Source: F1-60-MAGs104 sp964355975 | GTDB lineage: Bacteria; Planctomycetota; Phycisphaerae; Phycisphaerales; SM1A02 | Assembly (NCBI GenBank): GCA_964355975.1 | Contig: CAYHFW010000007.1 | Coordinates: 34,822 to 98,821, forward strand | Length of the DNA stretch: 64,000 bases | Direction: 5' to 3' | Shown here: positions 26,611 to 33,947 of the stretch, piece by piece | Layout: every line of letters starts with the position of its first letter | How positions within the stretch are numbered: position 1 is the first letter of the stretch | Translations under genes and position numbers: made by a program | Notes under the pieces: generated by a model | Told to the model about the DNA's origin: nothing | Database searches by the model: none | Seen by the model: only the letters and a program-made list of their open reading frames with translations

Positions 26611-27411
26611 TCAGCCATCGCCCCAGATGTAGAAGTCGATGCTGCAGACTTCTTCGAATCCAAGTTTGACGGCGATCGGCGCGGAAGTCTTGCGGTCGCC
26701 TTGCATCACCGCGGAGTCCTTCCCCATCGCACGCGCAGCGGCAACTCGTGCGGCCATCATCGACGTGTAGATCCCGTGGCCACGGTGTTCACTCAGCGTG
26801 GCTGCGCCTTGCATCACTGCGACCGTGCTGCCTCGAGGCGAAAACATGCTCGCGACAGAGACCGGCGTCTCGACGCCATCGAGAAACGCGAGGTAATGAC
26901 CTCCGCACTCGAGCAACGGAAACAAGTCGCAGAAGACGGCTGACAACGGCTCGGGCATGGGATACGCGGCTGTGTAGAGGCGAATGACATCATCTCGATC
27001 TGCGTCGGTCGCTCGGCGCACGGTCACCAACGGATTGCACTTGATGTCGCGCGTCAGATCGGTGAACACCATCCCAGCTTGTTGAATGGCGAGGCGGAAT
27101 CCTGCAGATTCGAGTCGGCTGACGAGATCGATCGGCGAGGACGATGGATTGAGCCACCAGCCAACCATGTGTTTGCGCGTGCCGAAGAATTCTTGCACCT
27201 GCGCGATGACAGCGTCGGCATTCTCTGCCGTGAGGGTGGATACGCCGACCATGTTGCCGAGCGGATGGGAAATGTGCGGGGTGGCGTGCGCGCGAACACC
27301 AGGAAATGTCGAGATTTCCCACTGTCCCGGCACGTCTGGAAACTCGAACAAACTGTTCTCGAGGGCGTGCAGGATTGCTGTCTTGTTTGCTCCCAAGTGC
27401 GTCGCTCTCAT
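26611..27411 (-). CDS. GNAT-family N-acetyltransferase
   Basis: A 266-residue protein. The C-terminal half (about 128-260) is a GNAT fold: VTVRRATDADRDDVIRLY at its start, acetyl-CoA motif A as HRGHGIYTSMMAARVAAAR, and a final KLGFEEVCSIDFY strand. The N-terminal half (1-120) is a second alpha/beta region with no clear signature, perhaps a degenerate GNAT domain as in two-domain acetyltransferases. Acceptor substrate unknown. It stands alone after the tRNA hairpin array. Confidence 0.82.
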   Translation of the reverse strand: MRATHLGANKTAILHALENSLFEFPDVPGQWEISTFPGVRAHATPHISHPLGNMVGVSTLTAENADAVIAQVQEFFGTRKHMVGWWLNPSSSPIDLVSRLESAGFRLAIQQAGMVFTDLTRDIKCNPLVTVRRATDADRDDVIRLYTAAYPMPEPLSAVFCDLFPLLECGGHYLAFLDGVETPVSVASMFSPRGSTVAVMQGAATLSEHRGHGIYTSMMAARVAAARAMGKDSAVMQGDRKTSAPIAVKLGFEEVCSIDFYIWGDG

Positions 27412-27494
27412 GCGCGCAAGTTAGGTGAGTTGCAATGAGTCCCTCGGGACTCCTTTCAACCGCGAGCCGGCGCCGCTGGTGATCGACGTCCAGC

Positions 27495-27689
27495 TCAAGA
27501 CGCTTTCGCGTGGCATACGATCGCGCGCATCGTGAACCGCGTCGATCGAACTGGCACGACGATGCCAACGTCGTTCGTGAAGCGCGGCTCACCGAACACC
27601 GTTGACGCGATCGACCCAGTGACGAAGCGAGGACAGCCGATTCGATCGAGCCGCTCTCCGATGAGACGCAGCAGTTCTGTGGGGTCCAT
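27495..27689 (-). pseudogene. Truncated nucleotidyltransferase-like gene
   Basis: From ATG 27689 the chain reads MDPTELLRLIGERLDRIG and then FVTGSIASTVFGEPRFTND, the start of nucleotidyltransferase-fold proteins (normally G[SG]xAS...GxPRxTxDIDxVV). Directly after the GIVV that replaces DIDIVV the family likeness is lost, and the frame stops at 64 residues, whereas intact members have about 150-200. The second Asp of the catalytic pair is lost. The start overlaps the stop of the upstream small gene (TGATG). I read it as a decayed partner of that gene. Confidence 0.6.
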
Positions 27690-27928
27690 CAGTCGCGCCC
27701 GTCTGAACGAGAGCGGCACGCCATCCGCCTTGCTGTCTCGGCGGCGATTCGTCCCTCCGTCCACTCAGGATGTTGGGCAGCTACGCCGCAGCGCACGAGC
27801 GCGACCGCAGAGCGCCAGAGGGCGTCGAGGGTTGAGAGCCTCGTGCGAGGCGACTGTGCACGCAACACAGCAAGAAGCGTTGGATCGCAACGATCATCGG
27901 TAGCGTGCGATTGGCTCGACTCATCCAT
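27689..27928 (-). CDS. Small protein paired with a nucleotidyltransferase-like gene
   Basis: A 79-residue helical protein. The block LLAVLRAQSPRTRLSTLDAL, followed by HPEWTEGRIAAETARRM, resembles a widespread group of small proteins encoded just before nucleotidyltransferase-like genes, which is also the case here. The pair may be a toxin-antitoxin-like module, but I know no tested function. Because its partner is truncated, this copy may be non-functional. The 72 bases up to the lipoprotein stop show nothing notable. Confidence 0.5.
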   Translation of the reverse strand: MDESSQSHATDDRCDPTLLAVLRAQSPRTRLSTLDALWRSAVALVRCGVAAQHPEWTEGRIAAETARRMACRSRSDGRD

Positions 27929-28000
27929 GTCGAAATCATATCGCTCATCATGCGCGGATTGCTCGCAGAATCAGGTTCTTCACCACGCGACTGCGCGCGA

Positions 28001-29113
28001 TCACTTGATCGACCATGTGGGTGCAGGACTCGGAGAGGTCGCAACTGGTATCAGCGGGTAGAGCGTGTGCGCGGGATAGATTCGCGTTGCTGCAGGGTCA
28101 TCTGAGTCGACGCGCCATCCGAGGCTTCGATCAAGCGGCTTGAGTTCGTGTTCGTTGAGCCACGCGCGCAGTTCGTCGAGCGATCCGATGAACCATGCGT
28201 AGTACTGTCCAAAATAGTTGTCGGGTGCACCTGGGATGCGATGCGCACGCAAGCGCCATGCGCGTACGAGTGTCGCATCGATCGGAGTGGACTCCACGTA
28301 GCCGCCCCCGTGCATCGTGGCGTCTTTGACGCGTCGCTTCTTCCAGAGGTCGCTCGATGGATCAACAATGTCGAGTCGCGTGCCGTCGCGCCAGACGGCT
28401 GGTCCGCCGAAACTCTCAAACGTTGTTGGGTCGTAGCCTGGCACGCCTGCAACCATCGATGGATGCGCGACGACCCCCGATGCATCAGGCTGAACGATCG
28501 CGCGAAAGTATCCCTTTGGATCGAATCGCGCGTGCAGCATGTCGGCTGGAGGCAACCAACCCGAATCGCGCGCGGCATCGGTGTCGACCTTGTTCCACGC
28601 GAGAATGCCGCGGTAATCCGCTGGCACATTGATCACGAACACCATCTCTGGCCAGAGCGGAGCGCGGTAACGCGTGTGCCACGAATCGCTCGTCACTTGC
28701 GCGAACTCGGCCGGGACCTGCGACCATCCCACGCCTTCGTAGTAAGGCGCTTCTTGTGACTTGGTCCGGTCGCCGCGGCGAACTTGCCACCACGCGTCGT
28801 CGACGAGTCGAATTGATTCGATCGTTGCCACACCGCGAGCGTCAGTCGTCGCCTCCTCGAACAACACCGCTGTGAACTTGTCGGTCGGCGCGCCATGCAT
28901 GACGCACGCCCCCGCGACGGGCTCACCAGAAATCGCGTCGAACACCTCGATCTCAACCTTCTGCGTCACATGCGGGCGAAAGCATCCACCGAGTGCGGTG
29001 GTGACCAGCGCCGCTGCAGCGATGGTCGATGGCGATGCGATTCGACAAAGCCAACAACACCGCTCTGCGCGACTGCCTAGATTCGGCGGACGTTTCAGCA
29101 GCAGCTCAGACAT
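28001..29113 (-). CDS. Lipoprotein of unknown function
   Basis: A 370-residue protein starting at ATG 29113, which overlaps the fic stop by eight bases (ATGTCTGA). A long N-terminal region ends in IAAAALVTTALGGC, a lipobox. Next comes VEIEVFDAISGEPVAGACVM, similar to the carboxypeptidase-regulatory / transthyretin-like beta fold seen in surface proteins. The rest is rich in Trp, Tyr and Pro and has no signature I recognise. Probably an outer-membrane or periplasmic lipoprotein. Coupled translation with a Fic enzyme is unusual; the link may be accidental. Confidence 0.6.
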   Translation of the reverse strand: MSELLLKRPPNLGSRAERCCWLCRIASPSTIAAAALVTTALGGCFRPHVTQKVEIEVFDAISGEPVAGACVMHGAPTDKFTAVLFEEATTDARGVATIESIRLVDDAWWQVRRGDRTKSQEAPYYEGVGWSQVPAEFAQVTSDSWHTRYRAPLWPEMVFVINVPADYRGILAWNKVDTDAARDSGWLPPADMLHARFDPKGYFRAIVQPDASGVVAHPSMVAGVPGYDPTTFESFGGPAVWRDGTRLDIVDPSSDLWKKRRVKDATMHGGGYVESTPIDATLVRAWRLRAHRIPGAPDNYFGQYYAWFIGSLDELRAWLNEHELKPLDRSLGWRVDSDDPAATRIYPAHTLYPLIPVATSPSPAPTWSIK

Positions 29114-30263
29114 CGTCGCCTGTGAGAATTTGGATGTACTTGTGGTACGCGAACACTCGATCACGCTGCTTCCCAGTCGTTTCCCGCAGAATGCCGCGCT
29201 CCGCGAGGATGCCGATCGCCTTGCGGGCGGTGGGCGCGGTGGTCTTGAGCATGTCGCGTGCACGTGGCACCGTGACTATCGGGTGTTGGGGGAGCAGGTC
29301 CAACAATTGGATTGAGGCGACCGTCGCTCGGCCGTGCCTCATCAACTGCAGTCGATCATTGGCTAGCAGCGCGAAGAGCCGCTGCGCAACATCGATGCCG
29401 TCCTCGGCAGCCTCCCGAACGCAGTCGAGATAGAAGTTCACCCACCCCTCCCAATCTCCGTTGGTGCGGACGGCGGAGAGGCGATCGTAGTACTTGTGCT
29501 GGTGACGCTTGAAGGACAGACTGAGGTACAGCAGTGGTGACTTCATGACCTTCCAGTGCTCAAGCAGTAGCGTGATGAACAACCGACCTATGCGGCCATT
29601 GCCGTCGAGGAACGGATGGATCGTCTCAAACTGGACATGCGCGAGGCCGGCTTTGATCAACGGCGCAAGCGCATCGTCTGTATGAATCCATCGCTCCAGC
29701 GCAGTCATCGCAGCGGGCACGTCCGCAGGCGGCGGCGGAACGAATCGGGCATTGCTCGGCCGCGTGCCACCGACCCAGTTCTGACTTTTTCGCACCGTGC
29801 CAGGGTTCTTGTCGCTTCCGTGCACACCCTTCATCAGGCGCTTGTGCGCTTCGCATAGAAGGCGGGTGCTGAGCGGCAGTCCTCTTGGATTGGCGAGCTC
29901 TCGGCGCGCGTATGTCAGAGCATCGACGTAATTGCAGACTTCCTCCACATCCTCGGGACGCTCAGACTCGTCCGTCGCTTCAAAGGTCACAACATCGCGC
30001 AACGTCGCTTGGGTGCCTTCGATTTGTGACGTGAGCACAGCCTCCTTTCGCACGAAGCCGTAAAGGAACCAGTCCGTGCTCGCAACCATGCTTCCAGCGA
30101 CCTCGAGTCGTGCAAGCGCGGACAGCGCCGCAGCGCAGCGTCGGTCGATTGCACCGCCAAGATCCAGAGGCGGATTGGTCGGCGGAAGCGGATGCGGAAT
30201 GAATGCCTTGACAGGTTCACCTGTCGTGTTCGTGACTCGATATGTGCCGGTCCGACGTGGCAT
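29106..30263 (-). CDS. Fic-family AMP-transferase with N-terminal inhibitory motif and C-terminal winged helix
   Basis: A 385-residue protein. The catalytic motif HPFLDGNGRIGR is at residues 216-227, complete with His and both Gly/Arg. The autoinhibition motif TSQIEG (78-83; pattern [ST]xxxE[GN]) precedes it, so this is a class II Fic that is kept inactive in cis. The C-terminal ~90 residues (LLDLLPQHPIVTVPRARDML onward) form a winged helix, as in Fic proteins that bind DNA. Fic enzymes usually transfer AMP to protein hydroxyls. The promoter region carries two identical palindromes (30302-30344), which fits autoregulation. Confidence 0.9.
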   Translation of the reverse strand: MPRRTGTYRVTNTTGEPVKAFIPHPLPPTNPPLDLGGAIDRRCAAALSALARLEVAGSMVASTDWFLYGFVRKEAVLTSQIEGTQATLRDVVTFEATDESERPEDVEEVCNYVDALTYARRELANPRGLPLSTRLLCEAHKRLMKGVHGSDKNPGTVRKSQNWVGGTRPSNARFVPPPPADVPAAMTALERWIHTDDALAPLIKAGLAHVQFETIHPFLDGNGRIGRLFITLLLEHWKVMKSPLLYLSLSFKRHQHKYYDRLSAVRTNGDWEGWVNFYLDCVREAAEDGIDVAQRLFALLANDRLQLMRHGRATVASIQLLDLLPQHPIVTVPRARDMLKTTAPTARKAIGILAERGILRETTGKQRDRVFAYHKYIQILTGDDV

Positions 30264-30293
30264 GATGAGGAAGCTTTCGTTTGCGAGTGTCCG

Positions 30294-30322
30294 AGTCTAA
30301 CAAACGATCGTTTCTTAGTCAA
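30294..30322 (-). promoter_or_regulatory. Sigma70-like promoter of fic
   Basis: On the minus strand TTGACT (30322-30317) is followed after 17 bases by TAGACT (30299-30294). This puts transcription start about 24 bases before the fic ATG. The proximal palindrome lies wholly inside the spacer. Confidence 0.6.
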
Positions 30323-30350
30323 TCTGGCTCGCAAACGATCGTTTCTTAGT
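30301..30350. promoter_or_regulatory. Two direct repeats, each a 12-bp palindrome, at the fic promoter
   Basis: The 19-base sequence CAAACGATCGTTTCTTAGT occurs at 30301-30319 and again, without a mismatch, at 30332-30350. Each contains AAACGATCGTTT. The centres are 31 bases apart, three helical turns, so dimers would bind on one face. One site sits between -35 and -10 and the other just upstream of -35, a layout suited to repression, plausibly by the Fic winged helix. Confidence 0.75.
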
Positions 30351-30612
30351 GGATGCGCGCCAAAGAACGGCAGCGACCGAAGAGAATCACGACAACCCGC
30401 AGCGCAGGCGTGCTGAAAGCCCCAATTCGGCGCGAGCCCACGCGGCGTTATCAATCCAACAAACACCCCCTTCCTGTCGCCTGTTGCAACGCGATCCCTG
30501 AGGGATGTTTTTTTCGAAGCAAACCGAGGTTGATGTCCGTACAGACTGCTGGGTTGTCCCTTGGAGTCATTCCGGTCACTCGCGCGGCGTGCGAGTTCTA
30601 TAGGAGTATCGC

Positions 30613-33600
30613 ATGAAGAACAATGAGGCCTGCGCACGCGACAATATGAACGACTGCCGATCGCATCTGGGGTTTGTTGCGTGCGTCGCTGGCATCGTGC
30701 TGGCGGCTGGCCAGAATGCGATCGCGACGACGATTCATGTGCCGGGTGACCACGCAGACATTCAGTCGGCCATCACCGCGAGTCAGAATGGTGACACCAT
30801 CGTGATTGCTGCGGGAACGTATGCGCCAACCGCAACGCTCAACACGAATGGAAAGGCGATCACAATTCGTGGTGCCACGAATCCCAACGGCACTCCTGCG
30901 ACGGTGCTTGATGGAATGAACAGCAGGCGCGTCTTGCACTGCATCACATACGAGGGGCCGAGCACGGTCTTCGAGAACCTGTTGATCACGCGCGGACGTT
31001 CGAGTTCTGGTGGCGGGATGTATGTGGATCACGCGAGTCCAACTCTCACGAACTGCGTGTTCGAAGCCAACACTGCGACGAGCGACGGCGGCGGGCTTTT
31101 CTTGTATCAGTGCAGCCCGTCCATCACCAACTGCGCTTTCAAGTCGAACACCGCAGGCGTCTTCTGCGGCGGGTTGGTTCTGCTCTCCGCCACCCCCACG
31201 ATCACCAACACAGTGTTCTGCGCCAACACTGCAACCTACACCCCTCAGATTTACGGATCGTCTTGGATCGACGGCGGCGGCAACTGTTTCGCATTCTCGT
31301 GCGCCGACTCTGATGGAGATGGCCGACCGACCGAGTGCAGTTCTGTGGGTGATGGCATCCATCATGTGCCATCGGAGTATTCCACGATCGAAGCCGCGCT
31401 TGCTGCGGCGGGAAACGGAGATGTCATTGCGATTGCTGCGGGCACCTACGCACCAATCGCGACATTGAGCACGATGGGAAAGACTGTCACGCTGCGCGGC
31501 GCGACGAACGCAGACGGCTCGCTCGCAACGGTGATCGACGGCATGAGCAACAAACGTGTTCTCATCTGCGACAACTGCGAAGGACCCGACACGATCTTTG
31601 AGAATCTCGTGATCACACGGGGATACTCTTCTGAGGGCAGCGGGATGAGCTTGCGCTACGCGAGCCCCACGATCACCAACTGCGCGTTCAAGAGCAATAC
31701 CGCGACCAGTTCTGGCGGCGGGCTCTGGTTGCACGATTCGAGCCCCACGATCACTCGCACTGTGTTCTGCGGCAACGCCGCGTACTACTCGCCGCAGATC
31801 AACGGTACATCTTGGATCGACGGCGGCGACAACTGCTTCGCATTCTCTTGCGCGGACTCTGACGGTGATGGCTGGCCAGACAAGTGCGGGTCGGTCGGCG
31901 ATGGAATTCACCAGGTTCCATCGGAGTTTGCCACCATCGAAGCAGCGCTCGCTGCCGCGGGTCACGGAGATGTGATCGAGATCGCTGCGGGCACCTACGC
32001 GCCAGTTGCGACGTTGAACACGATGGGCAAGACGATCACGATGCGTGGTGCGAGACACCCAGACGGTTCACCTGCAACAGTGATTGACGGAGTGAATAAC
32101 AAGCGAGTGCTCGAGTGCGTCACCTTCGAAGGATCGAACACGATCTTTGAGAATCTCGTGATCACACGGGGCATGGCGCTCGCCGGCGGCGGGATGTACC
32201 TCTTGCGCTCTGACCCCACCATTACGAACTGCCTCTTCGAATCGAACCGCGCGACCAGCACTGGCGGCGGCGGGCTCTCTGCGCACGACTCGCACAGCAC
32301 CATCACCGATTGCGTGTTCAGAGCAAACACATCCACCTATTCTCCTGGCGGCGGGATGCGGCTCTCTTCATCGAATCCGACCATCGTCAACTGCGCGTTC
32401 GAATCAAATGCGGCCGAAGAGGGTGGCGGCGGGATGTATCTGTCGCCTCCCACTTCGAGTTCAACCCCCAGTTCAGCCCCAACGATTGTCAACACCGTGT
32501 TCTGCGGCAACACCGGATCGCTCTCACCGCAGATTTACGGCGTGACTTGGATCGACGGCGGCGACAACTGCTTCACATTCTCTTGCACCGATTCTGATGG
32601 CGATGGCCGACCAGACAAATGCGAACCTGTGGGTGATGGCATCCACCATGTGCCGGTGGAGTACCCCACCATCGAGGCGGCACTCGCTGCGGCGGGCAAC
32701 GGCGATGTCATTGAGATTGCTGCGGGCACATACGCGCCAATCGCGCCGCTGAACATGATGGGCAAGGCGGTCACACTGCGCGGCGCGACACATGCTGATG
32801 GCTCGCCTGCGACTGTGATTGACGGGTTAGGCAACAAGCGCGTCTTCGTGTGCGACAATTCTGAAGGGGCTGCGACGGTGTTTGAGAATCTGGTGATCAC
32901 TCGCGGCACTTCGCTCTTCGGCGGCGGGATGTACCTGCGTTCCGCCGACCCGACCATTACCAACTGTCTGTTCAAGTCGAACGTAACGACCCAGTACGGC
33001 GGTGGGCTGTATCTGAGTGCGGCAAATCCAACGATCGCGCGCTGCGTGTTCGAGTCGAACACGGCTGGCGGCGGTTGGGGCAGTGGCGCTGGGGTGTATC
33101 TGAACGGCGCAAGCCCGACGATTTCACACTGTGTTTTCAAGTCGAACTCTGCGACCTATCGCGGCGGGGCGATGTTTATGAACGGCGCGAATCCGATCAT
33201 CACACACTGCGTGTTCGAAGCCAATGTGCACAGCGGCAGCATCAACGGCGGCGGCGGCGGCGGCGCGATGTTCGCGTACTCCCCGCATGCCACCATCGCA
33301 CATTGCGTCTTCACACGCAACACAGCGACCACTTCTGGCGGGGCGATGTACTTGTACTCAACCGTTGCCACCACCACCATCAGCAACACAGTGCTCTGCG
33401 ACAACGCAGCGCCAACTGCGCCGCAAGTGTTCGGCACGAATTGGATCGACGGCGGAGGCAACTGCATCAACGATGTGTGCACTGCGTGTGACGCAGACGG
33501 CGATGGCATCTACACGCCCGTTGATAATTGCCCCACGATGCCGAATGAATCGCAAGCGGATTGCGACGATGATGGCGTGGGCGATGTGTGCCAAATCGCC

Positions 33601-33828
33601 GACGATCCTTCAGCTGATCAAGACGGCGATGGCGTTCCCGACACTTGTGAGTACGCGTACGGCGACTTCACGCTCGACGGAGTGATCAACAGCAGCGACA
33701 TGGCGTGGATCTTCGCCGCGTGGGGATTGACTTGGCATCCGCGGTTTGACCTCGACGGCAACGGCATCATCGGCGGAGGCGATCTCACTGCGATCCTCTC
33801 GCGGTGGGGTCCGGTGCCGCCGTATTGA
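30613..33828 (+). CDS. Large secreted parallel beta-helix protein with four long repeats, TSP3-like and dockerin-like tail
   Basis: A 1071-residue exported protein. A signal peptide (HLGFVACVAGIVLAAGQNAIA) is followed by four homologous blocks starting near residues 38, 249, 431 and 677. Each opens with a VPSEYSTIEAALAAAGNGD-type strand and AAGTYAP, then TVIDG, then several SNTA...GGGMYL coils of a right-handed beta-helix (polymorphic outer-membrane-protein style). Blocks are joined by DSDGDGRPDKC linkers. The C-terminal part has Asp-rich TSP3-like calcium repeats (DADGDGIYTPVDNCPT) and a dockerin-like DFTLDGVINSSDMAWIFAAW pair. Start: AGGAG seven bases before ATG 30613. Likely a cell-surface or matrix protein; ligand unknown. 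Confidence 0.88.
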   Translation: MKNNEACARDNMNDCRSHLGFVACVAGIVLAAGQNAIATTIHVPGDHADIQSAITASQNGDTIVIAAGTYAPTATLNTNGKAITIRGATNPNGTPATVLDGMNSRRVLHCITYEGPSTVFENLLITRGRSSSGGGMYVDHASPTLTNCVFEANTATSDGGGLFLYQCSPSITNCAFKSNTAGVFCGGLVLLSATPTITNTVFCANTATYTPQIYGSSWIDGGGNCFAFSCADSDGDGRPTECSSVGDGIHHVPSEYSTIEAALAAAGNGDVIAIAAGTYAPIATLSTMGKTVTLRGATNADGSLATVIDGMSNKRVLICDNCEGPDTIFENLVITRGYSSEGSGMSLRYASPTITNCAFKSNTATSSGGGLWLHDSSPTITRTVFCGNAAYYSPQINGTSWIDGGDNCFAFSCADSDGDGWPDKCGSVGDGIHQVPSEFATIEAALAAAGHGDVIEIAAGTYAPVATLNTMGKTITMRGARHPDGSPATVIDGVNNKRVLECVTFEGSNTIFENLVITRGMALAGGGMYLLRSDPTITNCLFESNRATSTGGGGLSAHDSHSTITDCVFRANTSTYSPGGGMRLSSSNPTIVNCAFESNAAEEGGGGMYLSPPTSSSTPSSAPTIVNTVFCGNTGSLSPQIYGVTWIDGGDNCFTFSCTDSDGDGRPDKCEPVGDGIHHVPVEYPTIEAALAAAGNGDVIEIAAGTYAPIAPLNMMGKAVTLRGATHADGSPATVIDGLGNKRVFVCDNSEGAATVFENLVITRGTSLFGGGMYLRSADPTITNCLFKSNVTTQYGGGLYLSAANPTIARCVFESNTAGGGWGSGAGVYLNGASPTISHCVFKSNSATYRGGAMFMNGANPIITHCVFEANVHSGSINGGGGGGAMFAYSPHATIAHCVFTRNTATTSGGAMYLYSTVATTTISNTVLCDNAAPTAPQVFGTNWIDGGGNCINDVCTACDADGDGIYTPVDNCPTMPNESQADCDDDGVGDVCQIADDPSADQDGDGVPDTCEYAYGDFTLDGVINSSDMAWIFAAWGLTWHPRFDLDGNGIIGGGDLTAILSRWGPVPPY

Positions 33829-33863
33829 GAGCCGACATCGCAACACACCGCGCGACCCACTTC

Positions 33864-33903
33864 GCGGTGAAAATGTGTCCTCATGAGGGCGCTTTCTCAC
33901 CGC
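33864..33903. terminator. Nested inverted repeats between convergent beta-helix genes
   Basis: GCGGTGA (33864-33870) can pair with TCACCGC (33897-33903), and the loop contains the palindrome CCTCATGAGG (33879-33888). It lies between the stops at 33828 and 33948. It could act as a bidirectional terminator, but no T-tract is present. Confidence 0.35.
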
Positions 33904-33947
33904 CAAGTGCCGAATCTGTCTCGATGATTACGAAGACGCGGTCGTCG

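Larger units (their letters stand above)
30264..30612. other. Divergent intergenic region between fic and the large beta-helix gene
   Basis: This 349-base stretch has no credible gene. Its left part holds the fic promoter and operators (30294-30350). The rest, 30351-30601, shows no clear promoter motif. A GGGATGTTTTTTTCG run (30501-30515) stands out as the only T-tract. The ribosome site AGGAG for the right-hand gene is at 30602-30606. Confidence 0.6.

Noticed and set aside
27433..27452. Palindrome GAGTCCC-TC-GGGACTC as terminator
   Set aside because: There is no T-tract on the strand that would need it, and the neighbouring gene is a remnant.
30598..32058. Long open frame opposite the first beta-helix gene
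   Set aside because: It is 486 codons long but mirrors the repeats of the sense gene, has no signal or family motif, and the sense strand has a signal peptide, ribosome site and dockerin tail.
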